Shown here piece by piece: positions 42,740 through 52,080 of a stretch of 57,692 bases of DNA. The notes below the pieces were generated by a model. The model was not told the origin of the DNA. It saw only the letters and a program-made list of their open reading frames with translations, and searched no databases. Source of the stretch: Fimenecus sp052273625 (GTDB lineage: Bacteria; Bacillota; Clostridia; Oscillospirales; Acutalibacteraceae); assembly GCA_052273625.1 (NCBI GenBank), contig DAVZHW010000011.1, positions 1 through 57,692 of the forward strand. Reading direction: 5' to 3'. Numbering within the stretch: position 1 is the stretch's first letter; every line of letters starts with the position of its first letter. The position numbers were made by a program, and so were the translations under genes.

Positions 42740-42787
42740 AAATTGTACTAAAAGACAAGCGACTTTTATGGTTGCTTGTCTTTTTTT
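42740..42787 (+). terminator. Intrinsic terminator
   Basis: AAAAGACAAGC pairs with GCTTGTCTTTT around a 23-base region, then TTTT; ends the sulfatase locus. Confidence 0.85.
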
Positions 42788-42889
42788 GAGAATTTTTGCA
42801 AGAAATCAAAAACAATATTGCAAAATTCAGTATAATGTATTAAAATACTATTTGATTTAATATAGAAATAAATTTTGAGGTGTGATTTT

Positions 42890-44155
42890 ATGCAATATTC
42901 TCAAATGAGCAAGCCGGAATTGGCTAATGAATTTAACGAATTGAAAAAGCAGTACGAGGAGCTTAAAGCTCAGAATTTGAACCTTGATATGTCAAGAGGT
43001 AAGCCTGCCGGTGAACAGCTTGATTTATCAATGGATATGCTTAAAGAGGTTATCGGCGTATGCGATTGTAAGAGCGAAAGTGGCTTGGATTGCAGAAACT
43101 ACGGTGTTCTCGACGGTATTCCTGAGTGCAAGAGACTTTTTGCGGAGATGCTTGAGGTTGACAGCGATAATATTATTCTCGGCGGTACATCTTCGCTTAC
43201 TCTTATGTTTGATTATATTACACAGTGTATGCTCACAGGCGCAGGCGACAAGCCGTGGAGTCAGCAGGGCGACATTAAGTTCATTTGCAATGTTCCCGGT
43301 TATGACAGGCACTTCGGAATTTGCGAATATTACGGAATTAAAATGATAAACGTTCCCATGCTTTCAGACGGTCCCGACGTTGAGAAGATAGCAGAGCTTG
43401 TTAAGGACAGAAGCGTTAAAGGTATGTTCTGCGTACCGAAGTATTCAAACCCGACAGGTGTAACATATTCTGATGAAAAGGTTCGTGCGTTGGCTGCTTT
43501 GAAGCCTGCCGCAAAGGATTTCAGAGTTATTTGGGATAACGCATATATCGTTCACGATTTCTTGGAAAACCCCGACAAGGTTCTCAATATCTTTGAGGCT
43601 TGTAAGGAATTCGGCACAGAGGATTATTTTGTTGAATTCACTTCTACATCAAAAATAAGCTTCCCCGGCGCAGGTGTATCCTGTCTTGCGGCTTCCGATA
43701 AGAATATTCAGATGATTAAAAAGAGATTTAACTCTCAGATGATTGGTCACGATAAGCTTAATCAGTTAAGACACGCTAAATATTTCAAAAACCTCGACGG
43801 AATTAAGGCTCATATGAAAAAGCACGCAGCTCTTATTGAGCCTAAATTCAATGTTGTAATTGACACATTTGAAAAAGAGCTTGCAGGTACGGGTCTTGCT
43901 TCCTGGACAAAGCCTAACGGCGGATATTTCATCAGCCTTGACACTCAGCAGTGCAGCGCAAGGAGAGTCGGCGAGCTTTGCAAGTCGCTCGGCGTTGTGC
44001 TTACAAGCGTTGGCGCAACATATCCCTACGGCAAAGACCCCGAGGATAAAAACATCCGTATCGCACCGACATTCCCGAGCGTTACGGACATCGGCAAGGC
44101 GGCAGAAGTGCTTTGTCTTTGCATAAAGCTTGCAACAATTGAAAAAATGATGTAA
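42890..44155 (+). CDS. PLP aminotransferase, MocR-type aspartate aminotransferase
   Basis: A 421-residue class I/II-fold aminotransferase of the Aminotran_MocR group, which resembles the catalytic half of MocR regulators but lacks the winged helix and is described as aspartate aminotransferase. DMSRGKPAGEQLDLSMDML near residue 38 is characteristic. The PLP lysine is K255 in TSTSKISFPGAG; PKYSNPTG and the C-terminal RIAPTFPS (substrate arginine) are present. I start at 42890 after GAGGTGTGA. Monocistronic, between two terminators or gaps; exact donor not determinable. Confidence 0.9.
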   Translation: MQYSQMSKPELANEFNELKKQYEELKAQNLNLDMSRGKPAGEQLDLSMDMLKEVIGVCDCKSESGLDCRNYGVLDGIPECKRLFAEMLEVDSDNIILGGTSSLTLMFDYITQCMLTGAGDKPWSQQGDIKFICNVPGYDRHFGICEYYGIKMINVPMLSDGPDVEKIAELVKDRSVKGMFCVPKYSNPTGVTYSDEKVRALAALKPAAKDFRVIWDNAYIVHDFLENPDKVLNIFEACKEFGTEDYFVEFTSTSKISFPGAGVSCLAASDKNIQMIKKRFNSQMIGHDKLNQLRHAKYFKNLDGIKAHMKKHAALIEPKFNVVIDTFEKELAGTGLASWTKPNGGYFISLDTQQCSARRVGELCKSLGVVLTSVGATYPYGKDPEDKNIRIAPTFPSVTDIGKAAEVLCLCIKLATIEKMM

Positions 44156-44205
44156 ACTGTTATCACAGGGGAAAATTATTCATATAATTTTTTAACGGTG
44201 ATAAT

Positions 44206-44934
44206 ATGAGCTTTTTAGAACAGAACAAAGAATTTGCCAAAGCAAAGCCGTTTGTAACAGCGGTTATTGTTGCGGCAGGTAACTCAACAAGAATGGGCGG
44301 CGTCAATAAACAGTTTTTGCTTATTGACGGCGTCCCTGTGCTTATAAGGACTCTTTTGGCATTCTCTCAAAGCGATATGGTTGACGAAATCATAGTTGCG
44401 GCGAGGGAGGAGGATATTCCTAAAATGTTCGCTATGATAAAGGAGTACAAGGTCTTAAAGGTAACCGATATAGTTAAGGGCGGAAAAACACGTCAGGAAA
44501 GCGTTTTTAATGCGATACGGCGCTGCTCTCCGCTTTCGGAATACTTTGCTATTCATGACGGCGCAAGGCCGCTTGTAACTGAAAAAATAATTGAGGATAC
44601 CGTTTGTGAGGCGTTTTCGACAGGTGCCGCTGCAACGGGCGTCAGGGTAAAGGACACGGTTAAGGTTGTAAACGAAAACGGATTTATAACAGCAACGCCG
44701 GACAGGAATTACCTTTGGGCGGTACATACTCCGCAGGTGTTTGAGCGACGTCTTTATCTGTCTGCGATTGACAATGTGTTAAATTCCGAGTCGTTTACGG
44801 ATGATTGTAAGCTTTTGGAGGAATACGGAGCAGAGGTTAAAATGGTCGAGGGCAGTTATGAGAATATTAAAATTACAACGCCCGAGGACACCGATATTGC
44901 ACAGGCAATTTTATATAGGAGGGAACAGCTATGA
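44206..44934 (+). CDS. ispD: 2-C-methyl-D-erythritol 4-phosphate cytidylyltransferase
   Basis: A 242-residue enzyme of the MEP isoprenoid pathway that attaches CMP to methylerythritol 4-phosphate. The nucleotide-binding loop VIVAAGNSTRMGGVNKQFL and the motif GGKTRQESVFNAI are typical, as are HDGARPLV and TDDCKLLEEYGAEVKMVEGS. Roughly 15 extra N-terminal residues precede the core; ribosome site GGTGATA. ATGA overlap with ispF, the enzyme two steps later. Confidence 0.96.
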   Translation: MSFLEQNKEFAKAKPFVTAVIVAAGNSTRMGGVNKQFLLIDGVPVLIRTLLAFSQSDMVDEIIVAAREEDIPKMFAMIKEYKVLKVTDIVKGGKTRQESVFNAIRRCSPLSEYFAIHDGARPLVTEKIIEDTVCEAFSTGAAATGVRVKDTVKVVNENGFITATPDRNYLWAVHTPQVFERRLYLSAIDNVLNSESFTDDCKLLEEYGAEVKMVEGSYENIKITTPEDTDIAQAILYRREQL

Positions 44935-45407
44935 TTAGAATAGGGCACGGCTATGACGTTCATAAGCTGATTGAGGGCAGAAGGCTCATTTTGGGCGGAG
45001 TCGAAATTGAAAATAACGGGATAGGTCTTTTGGGACATTCGGACGCCGATGTGCTTTTACACGCTGTTTCCGATGCGCTTTTGGGTGCTGCGGCATACGG
45101 CGATATCGGAAAGCACTTTCCCGATACGGACGAAAAATATAAGAATGCCGACAGCCTTAAATTGTTGAAATGCGTATATGGGCTTTTGAAGGAAAACGGT
45201 TATCATATTGTCAATCTTGACGCAACCGTTTTGGCACAGGTGCCTAAGCTTGCACCGCATATTGTAAAAATGCGTGAGAACATTGCTGAAGTACTTGATT
45301 TGGATGTGGATTTTGTCAGCGTTAAAGCCACTACCGAAGAGGGCTTGGGCTTTACGGGAGCAAAGCAGGGCATTGCGGCTCATTGCGTTTGCCTGATAGA
45401 AAAGTAA
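44931..45407 (+). CDS. ispF: 2-C-methyl-D-erythritol 2,4-cyclodiphosphate synthase
   Basis: A 158-residue trimeric zinc enzyme that cyclises CDP-methylerythritol 2-phosphate. Signatures are GHGYDVHKL with zinc ligands, LLGHSDADVLLHAVSDALLG and GDIGKHFPD; the C-terminal KATTEEGLGFTG is intact. Starts in a 4-base overlap with ispD, ribosome site AGGAGG. Closed by a terminator at 45414. Confidence 0.98.
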   Translation: MIRIGHGYDVHKLIEGRRLILGGVEIENNGIGLLGHSDADVLLHAVSDALLGAAAYGDIGKHFPDTDEKYKNADSLKLLKCVYGLLKENGYHIVNLDATVLAQVPKLAPHIVKMRENIAEVLDLDVDFVSVKATTEEGLGFTGAKQGIAAHCVCLIEK

Positions 45408-45413
45408 CCCTTT

Positions 45414-45440
45414 AGAGATGATGAAAATCATCTCTTTTTT
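45414..45440 (+). terminator. Intrinsic terminator
   Basis: AGAGATGAT-GAAA-ATCATCTCT followed by TTTTTT, seven bases after ispF. Confidence 0.9.
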
Positions 45441-45510
45441 ATTGAATTTTATTGACGGCGTATAATGCACTTTGATATAATGACATTATAAATTGATAAA
45501 GGAGAAAGCG

Positions 45511-46305
45511 ATGGAGAAATATTACGATTACAGCGATCATATTGAAAAAGCTATGAGCTCATTCTCAAATGAGAAAACTAATTTTGTGTTCAAAAGAAAA
45601 GTTCTTGACGAGATGGAGCTTCGTACAAAAGAGGTTATAAAAAGGGGACTCGGCGATAAGAAGGTTGCCCATGACTTGATTATGGACGAATATAATCCGC
45701 AGAGAATTGTCAAAGATTATTACGAGTACCTTGAAGATATAAAAGAAAAGAAAAAGATTAAATATACGCCTATCGCTGCTGTTGCTTGCATACTTTTGTC
45801 TGTGCTTGTGTTTTTGATTATTGGCTTTGTTACGGACGTATGGCATCCCACATGGCTTATAATTGAGGGAACGGTTACCGCAGGAGTTATGGCGATTATG
45901 CTTACGGCAGTTACAATTTTAAGGCGACATAAGAAGTTTTATGCGATTATGAGAGCACTCGTTGCAGGCTCTGTTATGGTCGGAACGCAATTCCTGTTTC
46001 TGTTTATCAGAATTCTGTTTGACAACGAGCAAGCATACCTCATTTTCTTGTTTGCGCTCGCTATGATGTTTATCGGCGACCTTGTTCTTGCCACCGTGGC
46101 AAAGCAAAGGCTTGTTTTTGTGAATTACCTTATAACAATTCCGCTTGTTTTCATTTTTGCGTTTGTTATTTTCGGTTTGATAACGGATCTTTGGAGTGTG
46201 GGAAGAATACTTATTATAATCGGCTTTGTTCTTGATATCGGCGTTATAATACAGCTTGCAATCAGGAATAAAAAGCTTGCGTATAATCCGGAGGAGGAAG
46301 AATGA
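45511..46305 (+). CDS. Membrane protein of unknown function
   Basis: A 264-residue protein. The first about 85 residues are soluble, helical and charged (IEKAMSSFSNEKTNFVFKRK, then VAHDLIMDEYNPQRIVKDYY), resembling the prefix domains seen before membrane modules. About seven hydrophobic helices follow. No named family that I can defend. ATG at 45511 after AAAGGAGA. It overlaps the condensation-fold gene by 4 bases, so the two are translated together and probably work together; a membrane anchor or transporter for that enzyme's product is possible (inference). Confidence 0.75.
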   Translation: MEKYYDYSDHIEKAMSSFSNEKTNFVFKRKVLDEMELRTKEVIKRGLGDKKVAHDLIMDEYNPQRIVKDYYEYLEDIKEKKKIKYTPIAAVACILLSVLVFLIIGFVTDVWHPTWLIIEGTVTAGVMAIMLTAVTILRRHKKFYAIMRALVAGSVMVGTQFLFLFIRILFDNEQAYLIFLFALAMMFIGDLVLATVAKQRLVFVNYLITIPLVFIFAFVIFGLITDLWSVGRILIIIGFVLDIGVIIQLAIRNKKLAYNPEEEE

Positions 46306-47585
46306 TGGTGAAAAAGTTAAATGCTGAGCTTTGGGATAAAATGCACTACCTTTTTCGTGATTTTAACGACAGAATGGTTCACGTTGAGCTTCATTACGAT
46401 TTTGAAATTGATATCGAAGCGTTGAAAACGGTGCTTATCTGCTTCCTTGAAAAAGCTCCTGTTTTGCATTCTTCGTTTGTCGATAATAAATTCAAAACCT
46501 ATTGGAAAGTAAAAGATTACAACATAGACGATGTGCTTCACGTTTCGACTCCCGACAATCTTGACGAGGCAATTAACGATTTCCTGACGCAGTATATTCC
46601 GCCTGAAAACGACCTGCAAATTCAAGCTGCCGTGTTCTTTCACGACGGAAAATCCGTGCTTTGCATTGTAGAAAACCATATGTGTATGGACGGCGGAGAT
46701 TTCAAGTATTTTTTGAAGGCTCTTTGCAAGAATTATAACGATTACGTTGAAAAGGGAATAAGCCCGATAGAATTAAAATCAGGCTCACGTTCTTTTGAAG
46801 AGGTTTATGACGATTTTTCAAAGACCGAAAAGAAAATGGCGCAAAATCTTTACAAAAACGTGTGTGCGAAAGACAATCACAAATTTCCGCTTACAGAGGA
46901 CAACATAAAAGACCGTTCGTTTATAGCGAGAAGAAAAATTGACAAGGAAAGATTTGCACGCTTGCGAGCTTCCGGCAAAAAGCTCGGCGCAACCGTAAAC
47001 GATATGCTTGTTACAGCTTATTTTTACAGCCTTTATGAGCTTGCCGGCTTTGGCAGAGATGAGAGTGTAACAATTTCCTGCGCTATCGATTTAAGACGTC
47101 ATATGAAGGACACAAGCGATACGGGAATTACAAACCAAACGGCTTTTATGCAGTGCAATATTCCCGAGCTCGGCGAGAATATTTTCCAAACGCTTGAATA
47201 TACCAAGCAGAGCGTTGCTAAATTCAAAAAAGATAAATTTATGGGACTTTACGGCTTACCGCTTTTGAAGCTCGGATACAGCATTATGCCTCAGATGGCT
47301 TCGGAGGAGGTTATTAAAATAGGCTACTCCAATCCGCTTATTGCCATGAGTAATATCGGAGTGCTTGAAACCGATAAGCTTTCGCTTGACGGACATGAGC
47401 CGACGGACGGCTTTATGACAGGTGCAGTAAAATATAAGCCGTATGTTCTTCTTTCGGCTACGTCCATAAACTCTGAGCTGACGCTTTCAATGTGTGTTCG
47501 CGGTAATGAGCAGGACGAAAAAATAGTAAACGATTTCTTTGACCTTATGGACAAGAATATTGATTTGCTTTCATCAAAGGCATAG
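46302..47585 (+). CDS. Condensation/alcohol-acyltransferase-fold protein
   Basis: A 427-residue protein of the CoA-dependent acyltransferase superfamily (condensation, PapA, alcohol acetyltransferase-like). The active-site motif HxxxDG is present as HMCMDGG (H126, D130), though the first histidine of the canonical HHxxxDG is asparagine. NDMLVTAYFYSLYELAGFGR and SCAIDLRRHMKD match the floor-loop side of the fold. It should transfer an acyl group to an alcohol, amine or amino acid, but donor and acceptor cannot be read from sequence. No peptidyl-carrier domain is present. Coupled to the preceding membrane-protein gene and 17 bases before a LysR gene, with adhE after that. Confidence 0.82.
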   Translation: MMVKKLNAELWDKMHYLFRDFNDRMVHVELHYDFEIDIEALKTVLICFLEKAPVLHSSFVDNKFKTYWKVKDYNIDDVLHVSTPDNLDEAINDFLTQYIPPENDLQIQAAVFFHDGKSVLCIVENHMCMDGGDFKYFLKALCKNYNDYVEKGISPIELKSGSRSFEEVYDDFSKTEKKMAQNLYKNVCAKDNHKFPLTEDNIKDRSFIARRKIDKERFARLRASGKKLGATVNDMLVTAYFYSLYELAGFGRDESVTISCAIDLRRHMKDTSDTGITNQTAFMQCNIPELGENIFQTLEYTKQSVAKFKKDKFMGLYGLPLLKLGYSIMPQMASEEVIKIGYSNPLIAMSNIGVLETDKLSLDGHEPTDGFMTGAVKYKPYVLLSATSINSELTLSMCVRGNEQDEKIVNDFFDLMDKNIDLLSSKA

Positions 47586-47602
47586 GGTGTTGAGGTGAAA
47601 TA

Positions 47603-48541
47603 ATGAATATTCTCCATATGAGATATGCGGTTGAGGTCGCAAAATACGGCTCTATAAACAAGGCAAGTGAAAAACTGCTTATTGCTCAACCGAATTTGAG
47701 CCGTTCGATAAAAGAGCTTGAGGCAGAGCTTGGTATTACGATTTTTGACAGAAGCACAAAGGGTATGATGCTTACTCTCGAGGGACAGCGTTTTATCGGC
47801 TACGCTAAAAATATATTAAAGCAGATTGACAATGTTGAAAAAATATATAAAGAAAATGCAGGCGTTGAGCGTAAGTCTTTTTCCGTTTCTGTTCCGAGAG
47901 CAACTTATATATCCGACGCTTTTGCACAGTTTTCTAAAATGCTCGGAGAAAAGCCTGTTGAGGTTTTCTATAAGGAAACCAACTCATCAAGGACAATAAC
48001 TAATGTTGTTTCTGACAATTACAAACTCGGTATTGTTCGTTTTGCGGAAAACTATGAAAAATACTTTACCGCTTTATTTGAGGAAAAAAATCTTGAATAT
48101 GAAGATATTGTAAGTTTCGGTTATGTGCTTGTAATGAGTGAAAACTGTCCTCTTGCACAAAAAGAGGTAATACATTTTGAGGATTTACATTCGTTTATTG
48201 AAATCGGACACGCAGACCCGTATGTTCCGTCACTTTCGCTTGCAGAGGTGAAAAAAGAAGAATTGCCCGATGATGGGGAGAGGCGGATTTTTGTTTTTGA
48301 AAGAGCAAGTCAGTTTACTGTGCTTTCAAAGAATGAACAGACATTTATGTGGGTGTCTCCTTTGCCCGAAGATATATTAAAACGCTATTCTCTTGTGCAA
48401 AAAATTTGTCCCGATAACAATAAGAAATATAAGGATATGCTTATTTATCATAAGGATTATAAACTAACCGAGCTTGACCGTAAATTTATTGATGAAGTAC
48501 GAGCGTCAACATCGGAATGTATCAACATATATCAAAATTGA
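47603..48541 (+). CDS. LysR-type transcriptional regulator
   Basis: A 312-residue regulator with an N-terminal winged HTH (MRYAVEVAKYGSINKASEKL, then AQPNLSRSIKELEAELGITI) and a C-terminal periplasmic-binding-like effector domain. The effector half is divergent; no ligand can be named. It starts 17 bases after the condensation-fold gene with GAGGTGA and is likely co-transcribed. It may control that pair or adhE downstream (inference). Confidence 0.92.
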   Translation: MNILHMRYAVEVAKYGSINKASEKLLIAQPNLSRSIKELEAELGITIFDRSTKGMMLTLEGQRFIGYAKNILKQIDNVEKIYKENAGVERKSFSVSVPRATYISDAFAQFSKMLGEKPVEVFYKETNSSRTITNVVSDNYKLGIVRFAENYEKYFTALFEEKNLEYEDIVSFGYVLVMSENCPLAQKEVIHFEDLHSFIEIGHADPYVPSLSLAEVKKEELPDDGERRIFVFERASQFTVLSKNEQTFMWVSPLPEDILKRYSLVQKICPDNNKKYKDMLIYHKDYKLTELDRKFIDEVRASTSECINIYQN

Positions 48542-48565
48542 TATAACGGTATACTAATTTAATTA

Positions 48566-48602
48566 TTCACAACGCCTTAACTAATTGTTAAAATATTAAC
48601 AA
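48566..48602 (+). promoter_or_regulatory. adhE promoter with a consensus Rex operator
   Basis: TTCACA (48566-48571), 17 bases, TAAAAT (48589-48594). The perfect palindrome TTGTTAAAATATTAACAA (48585-48602) overlaps the -10 and start site and matches the Rex consensus TTGTTAAnnnnTTAACAA. Rex releases DNA when NADH is high, so adhE should be induced under reducing conditions. The rex gene is not in the window. Confidence 0.88.
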
Positions 48603-48623
48603 TGAAATTTTGGAGGTCTGAAT

Positions 48624-51281
48624 ATGAGTACTAAAGAATACAAAATCGTTGATTCGGTAGAAACTCTTGAAGAAGCTATTGCCCGTGTCAGAGAGGCACA
48701 AAAGGAGTTTTCCACCTACACTCAGGAGCAGGTTGATAAAATATTCCTTGCTGCCGCTTCTGCTGCTAACCGGCAGAGAATCCCGCTTGCTAAGTTGGCT
48801 GTTGAAGAAACGGGAATGGGCGTTGTAGAAGACAAGGTTATTAAAAACCATTACGCTTCCGAGTACATCTATAATGCTTATAAAGAAACAAAGACTTGCG
48901 GTGTTCTTGAAGAGGATAAGGCTTACGGCATTAAAAAAATTGCAGAGCCTATCGGTCTTGTTGCTGCGGTAATTCCCACAACAAACCCGACTTCAACCGC
49001 AATTTTCAAAACACTTATTTCGCTTAAAACCAGAAACGGTATTATTATAAGCCCCCATCCGAGAGCAAAGAACTCGACAATCGCCGCTGCAAAGGTTGTT
49101 CTTGAAGCAGCTGTAAAAGCAGGCGCTCCCGAGGGTATTATTTCTTGGATTGATGTTCCGAGCCTTGAAATGACGAACCTTATTATGAAAGAGGCTGACA
49201 TTATCCTTGCAACAGGCGGTCCCGGAATGGTTAAGGCTGCTTATTCGTCGGGTAAGCCCGCACTTGGCGTTGGTGCAGGTAACACACCCGCAATTATCGA
49301 CGATACAGCCGATATTCTTCTTGCGGTTAACTCAATTATTCACTCAAAGACCTTTGATAACGGTATGATTTGTGCTTCTGAGCAGTCCGTTATCGTTCTC
49401 GATAAGGTATACGATCAAGTTAAAAAGGAATTTGCGACAAGAGGTTGCTATTTCCTCAATGATACTGAAACCGAAAAGGTTAGAAAGACAATCCTTATAA
49501 ACGGCGCTCTTAATGCTAAGATTGTTGGTCAGAAAGCTGTAAAGATTGCAGAGCTTGCAGGCGTTACAGTTCCCGAAGGAACAAAAATTCTTATCGGTGA
49601 GGTTGACAGCGTTGACCTTTCCGAAGAATTTGCTCACGAGAAGCTTTCTCCCGTTCTTGCAATGTACAGAGCAAAGAATATCGAAGACGCTTTCCAAAAG
49701 GCTGAAACACTTGTTGCAGACGGCGGTTACGGTCACACATCTTCAATTTATCTTGACCCTGTTACCGAAACAGCAAAACTTGATGAATTTGCTTCTCGTA
49801 TGAAAACTTGTCGTATTCTTGTAAACACACCTTCTTCACAGGGTGGTATCGGTGATTTGTATAACTTTAAACTTGCTCCCTCGCTCACACTCGGTTGTGG
49901 TTCTTGGGGCGGTAACTCCGTAAGTGAAAATGTCGGAGTTAAGCATCTCATCAATATCAAAACTGTTGCAGAAAGAAGGGAAAATATGCTTTGGTTCAGA
50001 GCTCCTGAAAAAGTATATATCAAAAAAGGTTGTCTTCCTGTTGCCCTTGATGAACTTAAAACGGTTATGGGCAAGAAAAAGGCATTTATCGTAACCGATA
50101 GTTTCCTTTACAATAACGGCTATACAAAGCCGATTACCGATAAACTCGACGAAATGGGTATTCAGCACACCACATTCTTCGAGGTTGCACCCGACCCGAC
50201 TCTCGACTGTGCAATGAAGGGCGCAGAGCAGATGAGAGCGTTCCGACCCGATGTTATTATCGCACTCGGCGGCGGTTCAGCAATGGACGCAGGCAAGATT
50301 ATGTGGGTTCTTTATGAGCATCCCGAGGCTGACTTTATGGATATGGCAATGCGTTTCCAGGATATCCGTAAGCGTATTTACACATTCCCGAAGATGGGCG
50401 AAAAGGCTTATTTCATAGCTATCCCCACATCAGCAGGTACAGGCTCTGAGGTTACTCCTTTCGCAGTTATTACAGATGAGAAAACAGGCGTTAAATATCC
50501 GCTTGCTGACTATGAGCTTCTTCCCAAAATGGCTATTATCGACGCTGATTTCCATATGAGCGCACCTAAGGGACTTACTTCTGCATCGGGTATCGACGCT
50601 GTAACACACGCTCTTGAGGCTTATGCTTCAATTATGGCAACCGATTACACAGACGGTCTTGCTCTTAAAGCACTCAAAACTATATTTGAGTATCTTCCCA
50701 AGGCTTATGATAACGGTCCTAATGACCCCGAAGCTCGTGAGAAGATGGCAAACGCAGCTACTATGGCAGGTATGGCTTTCGCAAACGCATTCCTCGGTGT
50801 ATGTCACTCAATGGCTCATAAACTCGGTGCGTTCCACCATATTCCTCACGGTATTGCAAACGCTCTTATGATAGATGAGGTTCTTCGCTTCAACTCTTCC
50901 GAAGTTCCTACAAAGATGGGTACATTCTCACAGTATGACCATCCGCATACTCTCAGAAGATACGCTGAAGTTGCCGAATATCTCGGAATTAAGGGCAAGA
51001 ACGATCAGGAGAAGGTTGACAATCTTATAAAGGCTATTGACGAACTCAAGGCAAGGGTTGGTATTAAGCCTACAATCAAGGATTATGTTCCGGACGAAAA
51101 GGACTTCCTTGACAGACTTGACGCAATGTGCGAACAGGCATTCGACGACCAGTGCACAGGCGCTAACCCGAGATACCCGCTTATCAGTGAAATCAAGCAG
51201 ATGTATCTCAACGCATATTATGGAAAGACCTTTGTTGAGACTGATAAGCCCGACGAAAAACAGTTAAAAGGCAAAAAATAA
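48624..51281 (+). CDS. adhE: Bifunctional acetaldehyde-CoA/alcohol dehydrogenase
   Basis: An 885-residue fusion that reduces acetyl-CoA to ethanol, using two NADH. The N-terminal CoA-acylating aldehyde dehydrogenase (1-about 440) has its catalytic cysteine at C250 in GMICASEQS. The C-terminal iron-dependent alcohol dehydrogenase (about 450-870) shows GGGSAMDAGK for NAD and metal-binding histidines in MAHKLGAFHHIPHG. Length and order match AdhE, which forms spirosomes. Ribosome site TGGAGG. Expression should follow the redox state through the Rex site directly upstream. The kinase gene follows 28 bases later. Confidence 0.98.
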   Translation: MSTKEYKIVDSVETLEEAIARVREAQKEFSTYTQEQVDKIFLAAASAANRQRIPLAKLAVEETGMGVVEDKVIKNHYASEYIYNAYKETKTCGVLEEDKAYGIKKIAEPIGLVAAVIPTTNPTSTAIFKTLISLKTRNGIIISPHPRAKNSTIAAAKVVLEAAVKAGAPEGIISWIDVPSLEMTNLIMKEADIILATGGPGMVKAAYSSGKPALGVGAGNTPAIIDDTADILLAVNSIIHSKTFDNGMICASEQSVIVLDKVYDQVKKEFATRGCYFLNDTETEKVRKTILINGALNAKIVGQKAVKIAELAGVTVPEGTKILIGEVDSVDLSEEFAHEKLSPVLAMYRAKNIEDAFQKAETLVADGGYGHTSSIYLDPVTETAKLDEFASRMKTCRILVNTPSSQGGIGDLYNFKLAPSLTLGCGSWGGNSVSENVGVKHLINIKTVAERRENMLWFRAPEKVYIKKGCLPVALDELKTVMGKKKAFIVTDSFLYNNGYTKPITDKLDEMGIQHTTFFEVAPDPTLDCAMKGAEQMRAFRPDVIIALGGGSAMDAGKIMWVLYEHPEADFMDMAMRFQDIRKRIYTFPKMGEKAYFIAIPTSAGTGSEVTPFAVITDEKTGVKYPLADYELLPKMAIIDADFHMSAPKGLTSASGIDAVTHALEAYASIMATDYTDGLALKALKTIFEYLPKAYDNGPNDPEAREKMANAATMAGMAFANAFLGVCHSMAHKLGAFHHIPHGIANALMIDEVLRFNSSEVPTKMGTFSQYDHPHTLRRYAEVAEYLGIKGKNDQEKVDNLIKAIDELKARVGIKPTIKDYVPDEKDFLDRLDAMCEQAFDDQCTGANPRYPLISEIKQMYLNAYYGKTFVETDKPDEKQLKGKK

Positions 51282-51309
51282 ACTTTGATATATTAAGGAG
51301 GTTTGTTTT

Positions 51310-52059
51310 ATGAAATTTGACAATGTTATTGCTGTAAGAAAGGCAAAAAAGGTTTACAGAGACGGAGATAAGTGCATAAAAGTCTTTGATAAGGATTATT
51401 CAAAGGCAGATGTTCTTAACGAGGCTCTCAATCAGGCAAGAATTGAGGAAACAGGACTTAACATTCCGAAAATCCTTGAAGTTACAACGATTGACGGAAA
51501 ATGGGCTATTGTTTCCGAGTTTATCGAGGGTGTTACCTTGGCTGAACTCATGGAGAAAAATCCCGACAAGTATGACGAATATCTCAATGTTCTTGTTGAT
51601 ATTCAACTTGAAATTCAGTCAAAGACTTGTCCTTTGCTTAACAAGTTAAAGGATAAGATGAACAGGAAAATTTCCGAGGCTGACCTTGATGCTACAACAA
51701 GATATGAGCTCCATACACGCCTTGAGGGTATGCCTAAGCATAAAAAGGTTTGCCATGGTGACCTTAACCCTTCAAATATCATTGTTACAGAAGATGGCAA
51801 GTACTATATAATTGACTGGTCACACGCTACTCAAGGTAACGCTTCAGCAGATGCTGCAAGAACCTATCTTCTTTTCTGTCTCAAAGAAAATGAAGAAACA
51901 GCTAAAAAATATCTTGACATTTTCTGCAAAAAGAGCGATACTGCTAAACAGTACGTTGAAAAATGGTTACCGATAGTAGCCGCATCACAGTCCGTAAAGG
52001 GTAACGAGGACGAAAGGCAGTTCCTTTTGGGCTGGACTGATGTTGTAGAGTACAATTGA
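51310..52059 (+). CDS. APH-like small-molecule kinase
   Basis: A 249-residue protein with the aminoglycoside phosphotransferase/choline kinase fold. The Brenner motif reads CHGDLNPSNII (H149, D151), followed by the metal-binding IIDWSHA; the N-terminal half has KCIKVFDKDYSK and ETGLNIPKILEV where the ATP lysine and helix would lie. It resembles the TIGR02172-type group of unknown substrate. There is no reason to call it an antibiotic-resistance gene. AAGGAGGT precedes the start; it lies between adhE and the hydrogenase in the Rex-controlled stretch, suggesting a role in fermentation or cofactor metabolism (inference). Confidence 0.85.
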   Translation: MKFDNVIAVRKAKKVYRDGDKCIKVFDKDYSKADVLNEALNQARIEETGLNIPKILEVTTIDGKWAIVSEFIEGVTLAELMEKNPDKYDEYLNVLVDIQLEIQSKTCPLLNKLKDKMNRKISEADLDATTRYELHTRLEGMPKHKKVCHGDLNPSNIIVTEDGKYYIIDWSHATQGNASADAARTYLLFCLKENEETAKKYLDIFCKKSDTAKQYVEKWLPIVAASQSVKGNEDERQFLLGWTDVVEYN

Positions 52060-52080
52060 TTTAATAAGTGTGGTTTGTGA

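Noticed and set aside
51310..52059. Aminoglycoside resistance gene
   Set aside because: Only the kinase fold is shared; the metabolic context and lack of close similarity to known resistance enzymes argue against it.
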